A stretch of DNA of 64,000 bases from Roseivirga misakiensis (GTDB lineage: Bacteria > Bacteroidota > Bacteroidia > Cytophagales > Cyclobacteriaceae), in the NCBI RefSeq assembly GCF_001747105.1, contig NZ_MDGQ01000005.1, positions 2,480,001 to 2,544,000 of the forward strand, given 5' to 3'. Each line of letters begins with the position of its first letter. Within the stretch, counting starts at the first letter, position 1. The translations under genes were made by a program, and so were the position numbers. The notes beneath the pieces are model-generated. The model did not search any database. It worked only from the letters and a program-made list of their open reading frames with translations, and was not told the DNA's origin. Shown piece after piece: positions 8,154-16,334 of this stretch.

Positions 8154-10838
8154 TTATTCACTTCCTAGACTATTGATCGGGTTTGCCCGAGCTGCTTTCT
8201 GAACTTGAATTGCAATCGTGAAAAGCCCAATAAGAAGCACTATAAAGAAACCAGAAAGCGTCTCCATCATACTTATTGGCGCTCTATCCCAAAAACTATT
8301 TAAGACTTGACGCTCAACGATTTCTAACGTTATCGGAATTGCAATTAACGCTGCCAAAAGGATGAGCAGCACAAAGTTCTTAGATAATAATACTGCGAGA
8401 TTGCCTATGCCTGCACCCAATACTTTCCGTATACTGATCTCTTTTTGGCGTGTTTCGGTATTAAAAATCACCATTCCAAGAAGGCCCAGTGTGGAAATAC
8501 TTATCGCCATAATGGCCAAGAAGGAAATGATGGTATAAGTCCCTTTTTCTGCTTTATAGGTTTCCGCAATACTATCTTCATAGTAAGAGGCATTGAATGG
8601 GTGAATTTGATCATGTTTGGCATACACTTCCTCCAACTTCGTGAGCATACCCATGATATCATTACTGGCAATTTTCAAATTAAGCGCTTTGTAATCGGTG
8701 GCGCTATTGGTTTGAATAAAGACCATCGGCTCCAGAAATTTCTTAGTCAAACCAATGCTCACGGCATCTTTAAAGACGCCCCTTATCCTAATTTTCTCCC
8801 CATTATAAAGCACTTGTTGACCAAGTACTTCTTCAGGTGCACCAAGTCCGAGTTCTTTTAAAAAAGCTTCATTAACCAGTATATTATAAGCCGCTACATC
8901 ACGCCCTAAAGGCTCGTAAAAGCTCTCCCCTGCCAGTATCTCAATATTATGCATAGGGATATACTTGTCGTCTATCTGGTTTAAAAGTGAAAGCGTTCTT
9001 GCACTTCTATCTTCAGAGAAAAACATCCCAGCAGTCAGTCCATCTCCCCCAACACCTAGCACCCATCCTGACTTAGAAATGGCTTCGACTTCCGATAATT
9101 TCGCATACTCATTGGCCAGTACATCTACATAATCACCTTGAATTTCAACGGTCAATATATCTTCCGTGTCATAGCCCAAGTCATAAGAAAGCGTATAGTT
9201 GTACTGATCGTTGATTAAAACAGCGCACATGATTAGTCCAATCGACATGGTGAATTGAAAAACAATCAGGATATTTTTTACACTTATTTTTCCTGGAAGT
9301 TTTGACTGGAGCGAATTCTTGAAAGCATTTATAGTCTGGATTTTAGAAAGAAAAAGTGCTGGTAAAATCCCAGCCAAAAGTCCGACTAAAATCGCCAAGA
9401 GAAAGAAATACAAAACCTGTTCAAAGCTTATAGCGAGCTCAAACATTTCAAACCCTCTAGCCGAAGGGTTGGGAAGCGATAGGAAAAAGGGCTTGATCAG
9501 TAGAAAAAGACCTATACCAATAATCAAAGCCATGCTTGATATGACAATGGCTTCCACTAGAAATTGACAAAATACCTGAAACCTTGAGGCGCCAATCACT
9601 TTTCTAACACCAACCTCTTTCGAACGTCTTAAAGCTCTAGCCAATGAAAGATTGGTATAATTGAAACATGCCGATAATAAAACAATAAGCGTTAAGGCCA
9701 GCATGATGAGCAATTTACGCTTGGCAAATGTAGGTCCCGCACTGTGATATGTATCACTTGTGATGAATGTGGACATACTTTGGAGGTTGTGTATGAGTGG
9801 ATTGTCTTCCCTTTCAGTATTAAAGGCTTTTAGTGAATTGAACATGGCCTCTTCTACTTGCTGTGGCTTCACTCCCTCATTTAATACCAGATACACGTAT
9901 AAATTACTGTTATAGCCAGGGTTAGTCTGGTGATCCAGACTACGTTCTATAATGGCCCTTTCTTTTGTTTTCAAAGAAATGAGCGCTTCAAATCGTAAAT
10001 GAGAGTTCACAGGTGGGTCCGCCACTATACCAGACACAACTCCGTTTTTTAGGTCTGACTCAGCCGTTGCTCCGTTTTGCAAGTATCCGCTCATTTCGGC
10101 GGTTAGCAACTGGCCCATTGGATCTTGGTCTCCGAACAGTTTGTAAGCCACTGATTCTGTTAAAACAACTTGATTAGGTAATGAAAGGACAGTGTTTGGG
10201 TTTCCCTTGATCAGGTCAAAAGAAAACAGGTTGAAAAAAGTAGAACCGGCGTAATAGCAATCCACAGGAACCGCTTTATCCTCAGTACCAATATCCAGTT
10301 TAGTAAAAGTGTTGGTCATCACTAAAACTTCACCGACACCACTAACTTCTTGGGCTAATTGGTCTGCAATGAAATAAGACCCTGTGGCCTGTTTTACAAC
10401 TGCTCCGCGATTTCCTCTAACTTCTGTAGATGTAACCCGATAGATGTTATCTCTATTCTCATGAAAATCATCAAAAGAGTAAATTTCGCCTAGAAACAAC
10501 ATCATGAGCACCACTAGCGATAGGCTCATGGCCAACCCGAGGATGTTAATTCCTGAAAAAGCCTTATTCTTCAGCAGGCTTCTGACCGAGGTTTTAAAAT
10601 AGTTTTTGAACATACCGTATTGATTGAGTTTTTGACTACCGTCGATATTTTTAAGTGCCCAAGGCTGGAGGAAATTGAAGACATGGAACCAATAAAAGAG
10701 TTTTCGTTTCCAGGCAGGTTTTGAGGCTAATTCCTCCTTGTATTCCGCCAAGTCGCCCAAGATTTCCTCTATATATTCTTTGCGGCAAAGCAGTTTTAAT
10801 AGCCTGTGCGATAGCTTATTTGACTTTAGCGTTTTCAA
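8154..10838 (-). CDS. FtsX/MacB-type ABC permease with N-terminal permease prefix domain 2
   Basis: Inner-membrane permease, 894 residues, TTG start preceded by an A/G-rich ribosome-binding stretch. Residues 1-70 ('L-L-K-L-L-C-R-K-E-Y-I-E-E-I-L-G-D-L') match the cytoplasmic prefix domain 2 of PadR-linked Bacteroidota permeases. The usual double unit follows: TM near 95-118, MacB periplasmic domain, FtsX domain with 'R-S-K-E-V-G-V-R-K', TM near 520-540, second periplasmic domain, and a final FtsX domain with 'R-Q-K-E-I-S-I-R-K'. The gene starts 10 bp after the padR stop, so it should be repressed by that PadR. The ATPase partner and substrate are unknown. Confidence 0.9.
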   Translation of the reverse strand: MKTLKSNKLSHRLLKLLCRKEYIEEILGDLAEYKEELASKPAWKRKLFYWFHVFNFLQPWALKNIDGSQKLNQYGMFKNYFKTSVRSLLKNKAFSGINILGLAMSLSLVVLMMLFLGEIYSFDDFHENRDNIYRVTSTEVRGNRGAVVKQATGSYFIADQLAQEVSGVGEVLVMTNTFTKLDIGTEDKAVPVDCYYAGSTFFNLFSFDLIKGNPNTVLSLPNQVVLTESVAYKLFGDQDPMGQLLTAEMSGYLQNGATAESDLKNGVVSGIVADPPVNSHLRFEALISLKTKERAIIERSLDHQTNPGYNSNLYVYLVLNEGVKPQQVEEAMFNSLKAFNTEREDNPLIHNLQSMSTFITSDTYHSAGPTFAKRKLLIMLALTLIVLLSACFNYTNLSLARALRRSKEVGVRKVIGASRFQVFCQFLVEAIVISSMALIIGIGLFLLIKPFFLSLPNPSARGFEMFELAISFEQVLYFFLLAILVGLLAGILPALFLSKIQTINAFKNSLQSKLPGKISVKNILIVFQFTMSIGLIMCAVLINDQYNYTLSYDLGYDTEDILTVEIQGDYVDVLANEYAKLSEVEAISKSGWVLGVGGDGLTAGMFFSEDRSARTLSLLNQIDDKYIPMHNIEILAGESFYEPLGRDVAAYNILVNEAFLKELGLGAPEEVLGQQVLYNGEKIRIRGVFKDAVSIGLTKKFLEPMVFIQTNSATDYKALNLKIASNDIMGMLTKLEEVYAKHDQIHPFNASYYEDSIAETYKAEKGTYTIISFLAIMAISISTLGLLGMVIFNTETRQKEISIRKVLGAGIGNLAVLLSKNFVLLILLAALIAIPITLEIVERQVLNSFWDRAPISMMETLSGFFIVLLIGLFTIAIQVQKAARANPINSLGSE

Positions 10839-10848
10839 AACCTTCCTT

Positions 10849-11181
10849 TTACTGATTACCCAATGAAAACTCTGGAATCTGAGTCCACAGACTGACTTTT
10901 AATTCTTGACTTTTTTGAAGGGCCTTTTTGCCCGAAGCCGTCACCGTAAAAATCCTTTTACGCCTTCCCCCTCTAACTTCGGTAGCATCACTCATATCGG
11001 ATTCAACAAACCCCTTTTTCTCTAAGCGATTTACCGTTCCATGAACCGCCCCAATGGTTACTGTTCTATTGGCTTGATCTTTCAATGCTTTTCTAATGGC
11101 AAAACCGTAAGCCTCTTCTTTCAGCATGACAACCAAGAGTAAAATCAACTCTTCAAGCTCTCCTAGATGCTCCTTTTCCAT
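10849..11181 (-). CDS. PadR-family transcriptional repressor
   Basis: Winged-helix protein of 110 residues. The PadR fold is seen as 'L-E-E-L-I-L-L-L-V-V', the 'A-Y-G-F-A-I' helix, 'G-A-V-H-G-T-V-N-R-L-E-K-K-G' recognition helix and the wing 'R-K-R-I-F-T-V-T-A-S-G'. The C-terminal dimer helix is short, as in the small PadR-s2 subtype. It is the first gene of a two-gene unit with the permease at 8154. Two palindromes (11188-11204 and 11226-11250) lie immediately upstream and are probably its operators, so it likely represses itself and the permease. Confidence 0.9.
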   Translation of the reverse strand: MEKEHLGELEELILLLVVMLKEEAYGFAIRKALKDQANRTVTIGAVHGTVNRLEKKGFVESDMSDATEVRGGRRKRIFTVTASGKKALQKSQELKVSLWTQIPEFSLGNQ

Positions 11182-11187
11182 TTATAT

Positions 11188-11204
11188 GTTCTATTTAATA
11201 GAAC
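11188..11204. promoter_or_regulatory. Palindrome before padR, probable PadR operator 1
   Basis: GTTCTATTTAATAGAAC is a perfect inverted repeat around its central base. It sits 6 bp upstream of the padR start, where a bound repressor would block transcription or early elongation. PadR proteins bind short palindromes with ATGT/ACAT-like halves; here the left flank reads ATGTTCTA. Confidence 0.6.
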
Positions 11205-11225
11205 TAATGTACGGAAGAAGTTTTA

Positions 11226-11250
11226 ATATGTTATACTTTATAGAACATAT
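11226..11250. promoter_or_regulatory. Palindrome before padR, probable PadR operator 2
   Basis: The right arm reads TAGAACATAT and the left arm ATATGTTATA, an inverted repeat with one mismatched pair around a 5-bp centre. The half-site ATGTTCTA is shared with the palindrome 21 bp closer to the gene, which supports both being sites for the same protein. Confidence 0.6.
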
Positions 11251-11298
11251 AGACATAGAAAAAATCAAAAAAGGCTCATTTTAGCGATAAGACCTAGA

Positions 11299-12066
11299 TT
11301 ATTTGATCGATAATTTTGGAAAAACAGGAGGAGTTTTCTCTTTGTACTTCTGAAATGCCTCGTTTTTGGCATAGCGTCGCTCGAGCATCGGCACCCCAGA
11401 GACAAAAAGTAATAGGTAGGTAATTAACATGGGACTGGCTAATCCGATCCATCCGTAGGGCATTGGTAAAACAATGGCAGCTATACCCCACCACATTAAG
11501 ATTTCGCCGAAATAATTAGGGTGTCGTGAATACTTCCAAAGTCCTGTTTGGAGTACTTGTTCTTTATCGGTTCGGATTTTCTTGAATTTGCTTAATTGGC
11601 GATCTCCCACCACTTGCCAGTAAAAGCCAATCACCCAAAGCACAGTGCCCAAACCAGAAATAAAAGTCAATTCGGCATTGGTGGATTGGGCGGTTAACAC
11701 GATCGGGATACTTACGATCATTAAAAGGGCCACTTGTAGGATATAGACTTGTAAATAGGACCTCCAATAGAAGTTACTCCCCCACGCATTTCGCCATTGA
11801 TTGTACCTAAAATCCTCTTTCTTTTTACTATTTCTTAAGCCGATATATAAACTCAATCTACCGCCCCATAATCCAACCAAAACATAGACAAGTAGGCTGA
11901 GATCGGATTGATAGCCATTTAAAAAGAGAAAAACACAGATTCCAACGTATCCCATACCCCAAGCCACATCGGCAATATCATTTCGCTTGGTGAGCAATGA
12001 TACAATAAACCAAAAGTTGGCATAAGCCAGTCCAAGTAAAAGAATATTGGTCACCAGATTGGTCAT
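11299..12066 (-). CDS. DUF1295 membrane protein (steroid 5-alpha-reductase-like)
   Basis: Polytopic inner-membrane protein of 255 residues from the ATG at 12066. This start is preferred to an upstream non-ATG start at 12132 because ATGA couples it to the stop of the DUF2177 gene. Several hydrophobic helices are followed by the family signature 'G-L-W-K-Y-S-R-H-P-N-Y-F-G-E' (about residues 175-190) and a C-terminal 'E-R-R-Y-A-K-N-E-A-F-Q-K-Y' segment. DUF1295 proteins share the fold of isoprenylcysteine methyltransferases and steroid reductases; their bacterial substrates are mostly unknown. It lies downstream of DUF2177, a frequent partner. Confidence 0.88.
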   Translation of the reverse strand: MTNLVTNILLLGLAYANFWFIVSLLTKRNDIADVAWGMGYVGICVFLFLNGYQSDLSLLVYVLVGLWGGRLSLYIGLRNSKKKEDFRYNQWRNAWGSNFYWRSYLQVYILQVALLMIVSIPIVLTAQSTNAELTFISGLGTVLWVIGFYWQVVGDRQLSKFKKIRTDKEQVLQTGLWKYSRHPNYFGEILMWWGIAAIVLPMPYGWIGLASPMLITYLLLFVSGVPMLERRYAKNEAFQKYKEKTPPVFPKLSIK

Positions 12067-12473
12067 GCCATTAACCAATTGGTGATATAAAAGCCTGCTG
12101 TACTGACCGATGCTGTGAGGACAGCGCCCCAAATAATATCGATGAATACAATTTTAATAGGCCAGCCTCTGAGGGTAGCGAGGTTGGTTAAATCATATGT
12201 AGCATAGGTGAAAAAACCGAAAAGACCACCATTTAGCATTGCCGCCTCCAGTGAGGCCTCCTCCACCGATGGCACTATGGCAAAGTAGAAAATACCGACT
12301 ATAAAGAGTAAGTAGAACACAATAGCGGCAGCCCAATTCACCTTTGGTGCCAAAAGTTTTCTGAGGTGTTTGTTGTATAAATTTTTGGCAATAATGCCCA
12401 ACCATAGTATATCGATCGCAAAAAATACGACGGTTGTTAGAAGGTAGGATTTGACTAAAAGTGCAAAAGACAT
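12063..12473 (-). CDS. DUF2177 family membrane protein
   Basis: Small polytopic membrane protein of 136 residues with four predicted helices (about 5-25, 45-65, 78-100, 110-132). Typical family features include 'F-F-A-I-D-I-L-W-L-G' in helix 1 and 'N-G-G-L-F-G-F-F-T-Y-A-T-Y-D-L-T-N' in the middle. The function is unknown. Its stop overlaps the ATG of the DUF1295 gene (ATGA), which indicates translational coupling. A 20-bp perfect palindrome lies 45 bp upstream of its start. Confidence 0.88.
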   Translation of the reverse strand: MSFALLVKSYLLTTVVFFAIDILWLGIIAKNLYNKHLRKLLAPKVNWAAAIVFYLLFIVGIFYFAIVPSVEEASLEAAMLNGGLFGFFTYATYDLTNLATLRGWPIKIVFIDIIWGAVLTASVSTAGFYITNWLMA

Positions 12474-12517
12474 AACTGTAATACCTAAGGTAACTCCCTG
12501 ATTATGGGATTGTTCAA

Positions 12518-12537
12518 AAACAATTGATCAATTGTTT
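12518..12537. promoter_or_regulatory. 20-bp perfect palindrome between divergent units
   Basis: AAACAATTGATCAATTGTTT equals its own reverse complement over all 20 bases. It lies in the 182-bp gap between the leftward DUF2177/DUF1295 pair and the rightward accessory module at 12656. The position suits an operator for either promoter. No adjacent gene encodes an obvious DNA-binding protein, so the cognate regulator is unknown. Confidence 0.5.
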
Positions 12538-12655
12538 GAGATAAGACAACCTATAATCGCCACATGTCAAAATGGCTATTTATGGGGATGGCATTTTTAG
12601 AAAGAGAAGATGTACTTACTAAGCAGTATACCTGAGAATTTATCAAAGGATTAAG

Positions 12656-13552
12656 ATGATAGAAAAATCTAATAGCCTCCAATTCCATTACATTTTTCAA
12701 GATGACTCTCATTCTATTGATTCTATAACAAGGAATGAATGTGAAAAAGAAATTCTAAACCTTTTTAATGAGGTTTCAATTACCTTGGGTTTGAATATTG
12801 ATATTCAAACCCTGCCTCCAGCCGAGGGAGGTTTTAAAGAGTTTTGGAAATTACTTGGTCAAAATTCGGCTCAACTGACACTGGTGATCAGTGTTACTGC
12901 AATTATTTTAACAAGGTTTCCAGCAGAAAACCAAGAATTGACCGAATTACAGATTGAAAACCTTAGATTAGATAATGACATCAAAAGAAAAGAACTGGCA
13001 AAACTCAACTTGGAGTTCATTCCTGATGACGAAGGTTTAAGTGATGAATTATTGAAGGGTTCAGTTGAGCTGGTCAAAAAAAACTATAAAGTAGCTTGGA
13101 GGAAGTCAAACTTATTCAAAAAATTGATCGGTTATTCAAAAATCGACTCTATCGAAGTACAAAGACAACATGACTTTCTACCTGTAGGACCTTCACGAAA
13201 AATCTCTAAAAGAAGATTTCCTAACTTTGTTTTGCAGTCAGATGATTTGCCTAACCTTGAAGGCATAATTGGTTCCATAGACGTAATTTCTCCAGCTATC
13301 AAACCAGGTAAATTTCGATGGAAAGGATTTTATGACAAAGATATCATCACTTTCGAAATGGGGCATAAAGCATTCAAAGCTCACGTTCTAAGAGGTGATG
13401 TACACTTTTCAAATACTTTCTCTATTGAAGTCGAAATGACCCAAGTAAGAAGGATTGATTCAGATGGAAATATCAAAGTAACAAACACGATAGTAAACCG
13501 AGTCATTGCAACTATTGAGAATGGAATTAGAGTTGAGTTCCAAAATGATTGA
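12656..13552 (+). CDS. Unknown one-TM protein, first gene of a two-gene accessory module
   Basis: Not recognised as a named family; 298 residues. The first 60 residues look soluble, with a helix 'R-N-E-C-E-K-E-I-L-N-L-F-N-E'. A single hydrophobic helix (about 77-90, 'L-T-L-V-I-S-V-T-A-I-I-L') is followed by a charged, probably coiled-coil stretch (about 93-125), a basic middle region, and a beta-rich C-terminal domain (about 190-298). The ATPase gene starts 35 bp downstream on the same strand, so the two are almost certainly cotranscribed. The region is by eye more A/T-rich than its neighbours and interrupts ordinary housekeeping surroundings, which suggests acquisition. A membrane-linked sensor or effector working with the ATPase is an inference. 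Confidence 0.65.
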   Translation: MIEKSNSLQFHYIFQDDSHSIDSITRNECEKEILNLFNEVSITLGLNIDIQTLPPAEGGFKEFWKLLGQNSAQLTLVISVTAIILTRFPAENQELTELQIENLRLDNDIKRKELAKLNLEFIPDDEGLSDELLKGSVELVKKNYKVAWRKSNLFKKLIGYSKIDSIEVQRQHDFLPVGPSRKISKRRFPNFVLQSDDLPNLEGIIGSIDVISPAIKPGKFRWKGFYDKDIITFEMGHKAFKAHVLRGDVHFSNTFSIEVEMTQVRRIDSDGNIKVTNTIVNRVIATIENGIRVEFQND

Positions 13553-13587
13553 TTGGCAATAGAATTATTCTAAACCGCCTATAAAAG

Positions 13588-14922
13588 ATGAAAAAATACG
13601 ATATCAACGAAATATTCACGCCCTCTTCCCCAGCCACACACACATTTGTAGATAGACCCGCTATCAACAATTTATTAGTCGATGCAATTCGAACCAGAGG
13701 AAAACAACTAATCATTTATGGACATTCTGGAACTGGGAAAACTACATTGCTTTTTAATAAACTAAATCAGACATATGATGACTATATAATCACGAGGTGC
13801 ACTTCTGACTTATCTTTTAACCAGCTCGTAAGTAATGCCTTTGATCAACTAGGCACGTTCTTCATTAGTAAAAAGACGAATCACTTATCCTCAAGTATCA
13901 ACTCTTCATTATCAACAGATTACCAATTAATTAAAGGCTCATTAGGTTATTCTAAATCAAAAAATAAGTTCGAAGAATTTCAGCCTATTATTGCACCTCA
14001 ACTCACTCCGCAAAAACTGGCTGCATTCTTTGGCTCATCGAATTCATGTTGGGTTATAGACGACTTCCATAAAATGGAAGAGGATGAAAAAAAGAAACTA
14101 GCTCAATATATGAAGGTTTTTATGGATGAATCGGTCAACTATCCATATGTAAAAATAGTGGCCATTGGGGCAGTTGGTACCGCGAAAGAAGTACTAAAAC
14201 TTGACAATGAATTGAACAATAGAGTTTCTGAAATTCAAGTTCATTTCATGTCGAGGGACGAACTAAAAGAGATCATTGCCAAAGGTGAGTCTAGACTCAA
14301 TATCTCCATTACAGAGAACGTCAAAGATGAAATAGTCAAATTCTCAACTGGATTACCAGCTGTTACACATCAATTATCCTATAATTTGTGTACAAGTAAA
14401 GACCTTTACGAAACATCAGAAGCTCACTTGACATTTAATAATGATGATTTCCGTGAAGCTTTGGCTAATTATATTATTACCAACTCAGGTTACTTACATG
14501 ATCGTTATGAAAAAGCTATTGATGAACCATCGGAATACCACCTTCCACTATGTTATCATATTCTCAGAAGCTTCATTATTTCAGAAAAACACAACTTATC
14601 ACTTAATGATGTTCACTCTTATTTCAAAAAACATAAACACCCTCAACAAAAAGCTCTATTAGAATATTTGTTACAACAATTGACTCATGATAAGAGAGGT
14701 AATGCACTAAATTACGATATACCAAGTCAGACTTGGTTTATCTCAGACCCATTTTTTCGAGTCTACGGTATATGCGCAATGAAATTAGCTCAACAGGACC
14801 TCCAAGCCCAACTAGACCTATTCAATAAAGAGTCAATTGAAAAGTCAAAAAAAAAGGTCAAAGAAGAACAAAGAGATATGATAAAAGTTGCATTAAAGTC
14901 TGGTTTTGATTTTGAATTTTAA
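13588..14922 (+). CDS. AAA/STAND-like P-loop ATPase, second gene of the accessory module
   Basis: Soluble ATPase of 444 residues. Walker A is 'G-H-S-G-T-G-K-T-T' (45-53) and Walker B 'W-V-I-D-D' (155-159), followed by a strand 'V-K-I-V-A-I-G-A' like a sensor-1 strand. The order and the phrase 'F-V-D-R-P' before the P-loop resemble Orc1/Cdc6- or STAND-type AAA proteins that recognise a ligand and switch. The C-terminal 200 residues are helical and include winged-helix-like segments; the end is lysine-rich. It follows the one-TM gene by 35 bp. Many paired 'unknown + AAA' genes in accessory islands are anti-phage systems, but nothing in this protein proves that here. Confidence 0.75.
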   Translation: MKKYDINEIFTPSSPATHTFVDRPAINNLLVDAIRTRGKQLIIYGHSGTGKTTLLFNKLNQTYDDYIITRCTSDLSFNQLVSNAFDQLGTFFISKKTNHLSSSINSSLSTDYQLIKGSLGYSKSKNKFEEFQPIIAPQLTPQKLAAFFGSSNSCWVIDDFHKMEEDEKKKLAQYMKVFMDESVNYPYVKIVAIGAVGTAKEVLKLDNELNNRVSEIQVHFMSRDELKEIIAKGESRLNISITENVKDEIVKFSTGLPAVTHQLSYNLCTSKDLYETSEAHLTFNNDDFREALANYIITNSGYLHDRYEKAIDEPSEYHLPLCYHILRSFIISEKHNLSLNDVHSYFKKHKHPQQKALLEYLLQQLTHDKRGNALNYDIPSQTWFISDPFFRVYGICAMKLAQQDLQAQLDLFNKESIEKSKKKVKEEQRDMIKVALKSGFDFEF

Positions 14923-15027
14923 CAAGACCTAGCAAGGGTTGTATGGTAGTTATCATATTGTTCCGTCTAATCAATAACAACAGTTACAATCAGTTAATAA
15001 AACATCATTAACAAGCCCACCAACCCC

Positions 15028-15042
15028 TGACATAATATGTCA
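15028..15042. promoter_or_regulatory. Operator copy 1 upstream of the WYL regulator
   Basis: TGACATAATATGTCA is a palindrome around one central base, 31 bp before the chosen ATG. The preceding CAACCCC is also identical in the second copy at 15767, so 22 bases match at the two sites except for the central base. Confidence 0.7.
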
Positions 15043-15073
15043 TATTTTGTGTGTAAGTTGTCGCACAAGAATA

Positions 15074-15769
15074 ATGAATCACCTTTCTAGACTTTTATCC
15101 ATACTGACCATTCTCAAATCCAAGCGGGTGGTGACGGGCAATGAATTAGCCAAGAAGTTTGAGGTTAGCCTTAGAACTATTTACCGCGATATTAAGAAGC
15201 TCGAAGAATCTGGTGTGCCTGTTATCACTATCGAGGGAAGGGGCTACTCCATTATGGATGGATATATGGTGGCCCCGATCATGTTCGATGAAATGGAGGT
15301 AAATGCTCTAATTACAGCTGAGCAATTAATCGCCAAGACCAATGACGATTCGCTCATTCAACACTTTGAGAAGACGCTACAGAAAATCAAGTCCGTTTTT
15401 AAAAGTAGTCTTCAGACAAAGGGGGAAATGCTGGAAAGCAAAATGCGCGTTTTCAAAAACGATCCTGATCCGACTAGAACTTCCTCACTCTCCCATGTGC
15501 AAATGGCAATCATCAATTTTAAGATGATTGAAATGACTTATCAGGCCAAAGGCAAAGAAACCACTTGGCGAAAAATAGAACCATTGGCTATCTATAGTTT
15601 TAATGAAAAATGGATCGTATTGGGTTGGTGCCATCTAAGAGAAGATTACCGTGCTTTTCGGCTCGATCGAATTCAGAACTTTCGGATTTTGGACGAAGTC
15701 TTTCAAGACAGACATTTTGATCTCGCCCAATATTTTGTAAGATGTTCAGAAATTGATTACAACCCCTGA
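15074..15769 (+). CDS. HTH/WYL-domain transcriptional regulator (YafY-like)
   Basis: DNA-binding regulator of 231 residues from the ATG at 15074; an upstream non-ATG start at 15047 would add nine poorly conserved residues. The N-terminal HTH_11 domain (about 1-60) reads 'T-G-N-E-L-A-K-K-F-E-V-S-L-R-T-I-Y-R-D-I'. The C-terminal WYL domain begins near 'M-I-E-M-T-Y-Q-A-K' and contains 'R-K-I-E-P-L-A-I-Y' and 'Y-R-A-F-R-L-D-R-I'. It would bind the two identical palindromes at each end of its gene, which suggests autoregulation and control of the SnoaL-like gene 59 bp downstream. The ligand is unknown. Confidence 0.88.
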   Translation: MNHLSRLLSILTILKSKRVVTGNELAKKFEVSLRTIYRDIKKLEESGVPVITIEGRGYSIMDGYMVAPIMFDEMEVNALITAEQLIAKTNDDSLIQHFEKTLQKIKSVFKSSLQTKGEMLESKMRVFKNDPDPTRTSSLSHVQMAIINFKMIEMTYQAKGKETTWRKIEPLAIYSFNEKWIVLGWCHLREDYRAFRLDRIQNFRILDEVFQDRHFDLAQYFVRCSEIDYNP

Positions 15770-15781
15770 CATATTATGTCA
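15767..15781. promoter_or_regulatory. Operator copy 2, overlapping the regulator's stop codon
   Basis: TGACATATTATGTCA has the same arms as the site at 15028 and differs only in the central base. Its first three bases are the TGA stop codon of the WYL regulator, and it lies 47 bp before the ATG of the SnoaL-like gene, in promoter position. Confidence 0.7.
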
Positions 15782-15828
15782 CAATGACTTTTTAATTTTA
15801 CTATATAATCAAACAAAAATCATCAATC

Positions 15829-16197
15829 ATGACAACACAAGAAATTGCAGAAAAATGGGCAGCCTACTGCCGAACTGGTCAAATGGACAAAGCACTACAG
15901 GAACTTTACAGTCAGGACTGTGTGAGTCTTGAAATGGAAGGCGCACAAGGTTTCCCGCAAAGAGTAGAAGGCATGAAAGCCATCCTGGAAAAAGGAAAAA
16001 TCTGGGAAAGTATGGTCGAAGAGTTCCACGGATTGGAAATTGATGGGCCAATTGTCGCTGGAAACCACTTTACAGCTACCATGAAAATGGACATCACCAT
16101 GAAAGGTCGCCCGAGAGGAATTGACGAAGAAATCGCCTTATACAGAGTTGAGAATGGTAAAATTGTCTCAGAGCAGTTTTTCTACGCTATCGACTAA
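15829..16197 (+). CDS. SnoaL-like / NTF2-fold protein
   Basis: Small protein of 122 residues with the cone-shaped alpha+beta pattern of the SnoaL/NTF2-like superfamily: an N-terminal helix pair ('A-E-K-W-A-A-Y-C'), 'A-L-Q-E-L-Y-S-Q-D-C-V' loop, central strands with 'H-F-T-A-T-M-K-M-D-I-T-M', and a final 'G-K-I-V-S-E-Q-F-F-Y'. The family includes isomerases, cyclases and many proteins of unknown role; no function can be assigned. Its promoter region carries the operator shared with the preceding WYL regulator, its probable controller. Confidence 0.82.
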   Translation: MTTQEIAEKWAAYCRTGQMDKALQELYSQDCVSLEMEGAQGFPQRVEGMKAILEKGKIWESMVEEFHGLEIDGPIVAGNHFTATMKMDITMKGRPRGIDEEIALYRVENGKIVSEQFFYAID

Positions 16198-16205
16198 AGC
16201 ATATT

Positions 16206-16235
16206 TGCCCAAATGATTTCCAATTCATTTGGGCA
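16206..16235. terminator. Hairpin between convergent genes
   Basis: TGCCCAAATGA and TCATTTGGGCA form a perfect 11-bp stem with an 8-base loop, 9 bp after the SnoaL-like stop. There is no long T-run on either side, so it may be a weak terminator or a 3'-stabilising hairpin. Confidence 0.5.
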
Positions 16236-16334
16236 TACGCTATTTCTCTGAAAGGAGGAATTCAATCTTACGGAATCCTTCTTTTAACTCTTCTACCTTC
16301 CCTAAGCGATCAAGCGGTTTCCCCGCATCGCAGA

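Noticed and set aside
11299-12132. Longer DUF1295 start at 12132
   Set aside because: The ATG at 12066 overlaps the DUF2177 stop as ATGA, and the extra residues do not look like a membrane protein start.
12564-12635. A 23-codon frame before the accessory module
   Set aside because: Too short, no good ribosome-binding stretch and no recognisable pattern; it is more likely leader sequence than a gene.
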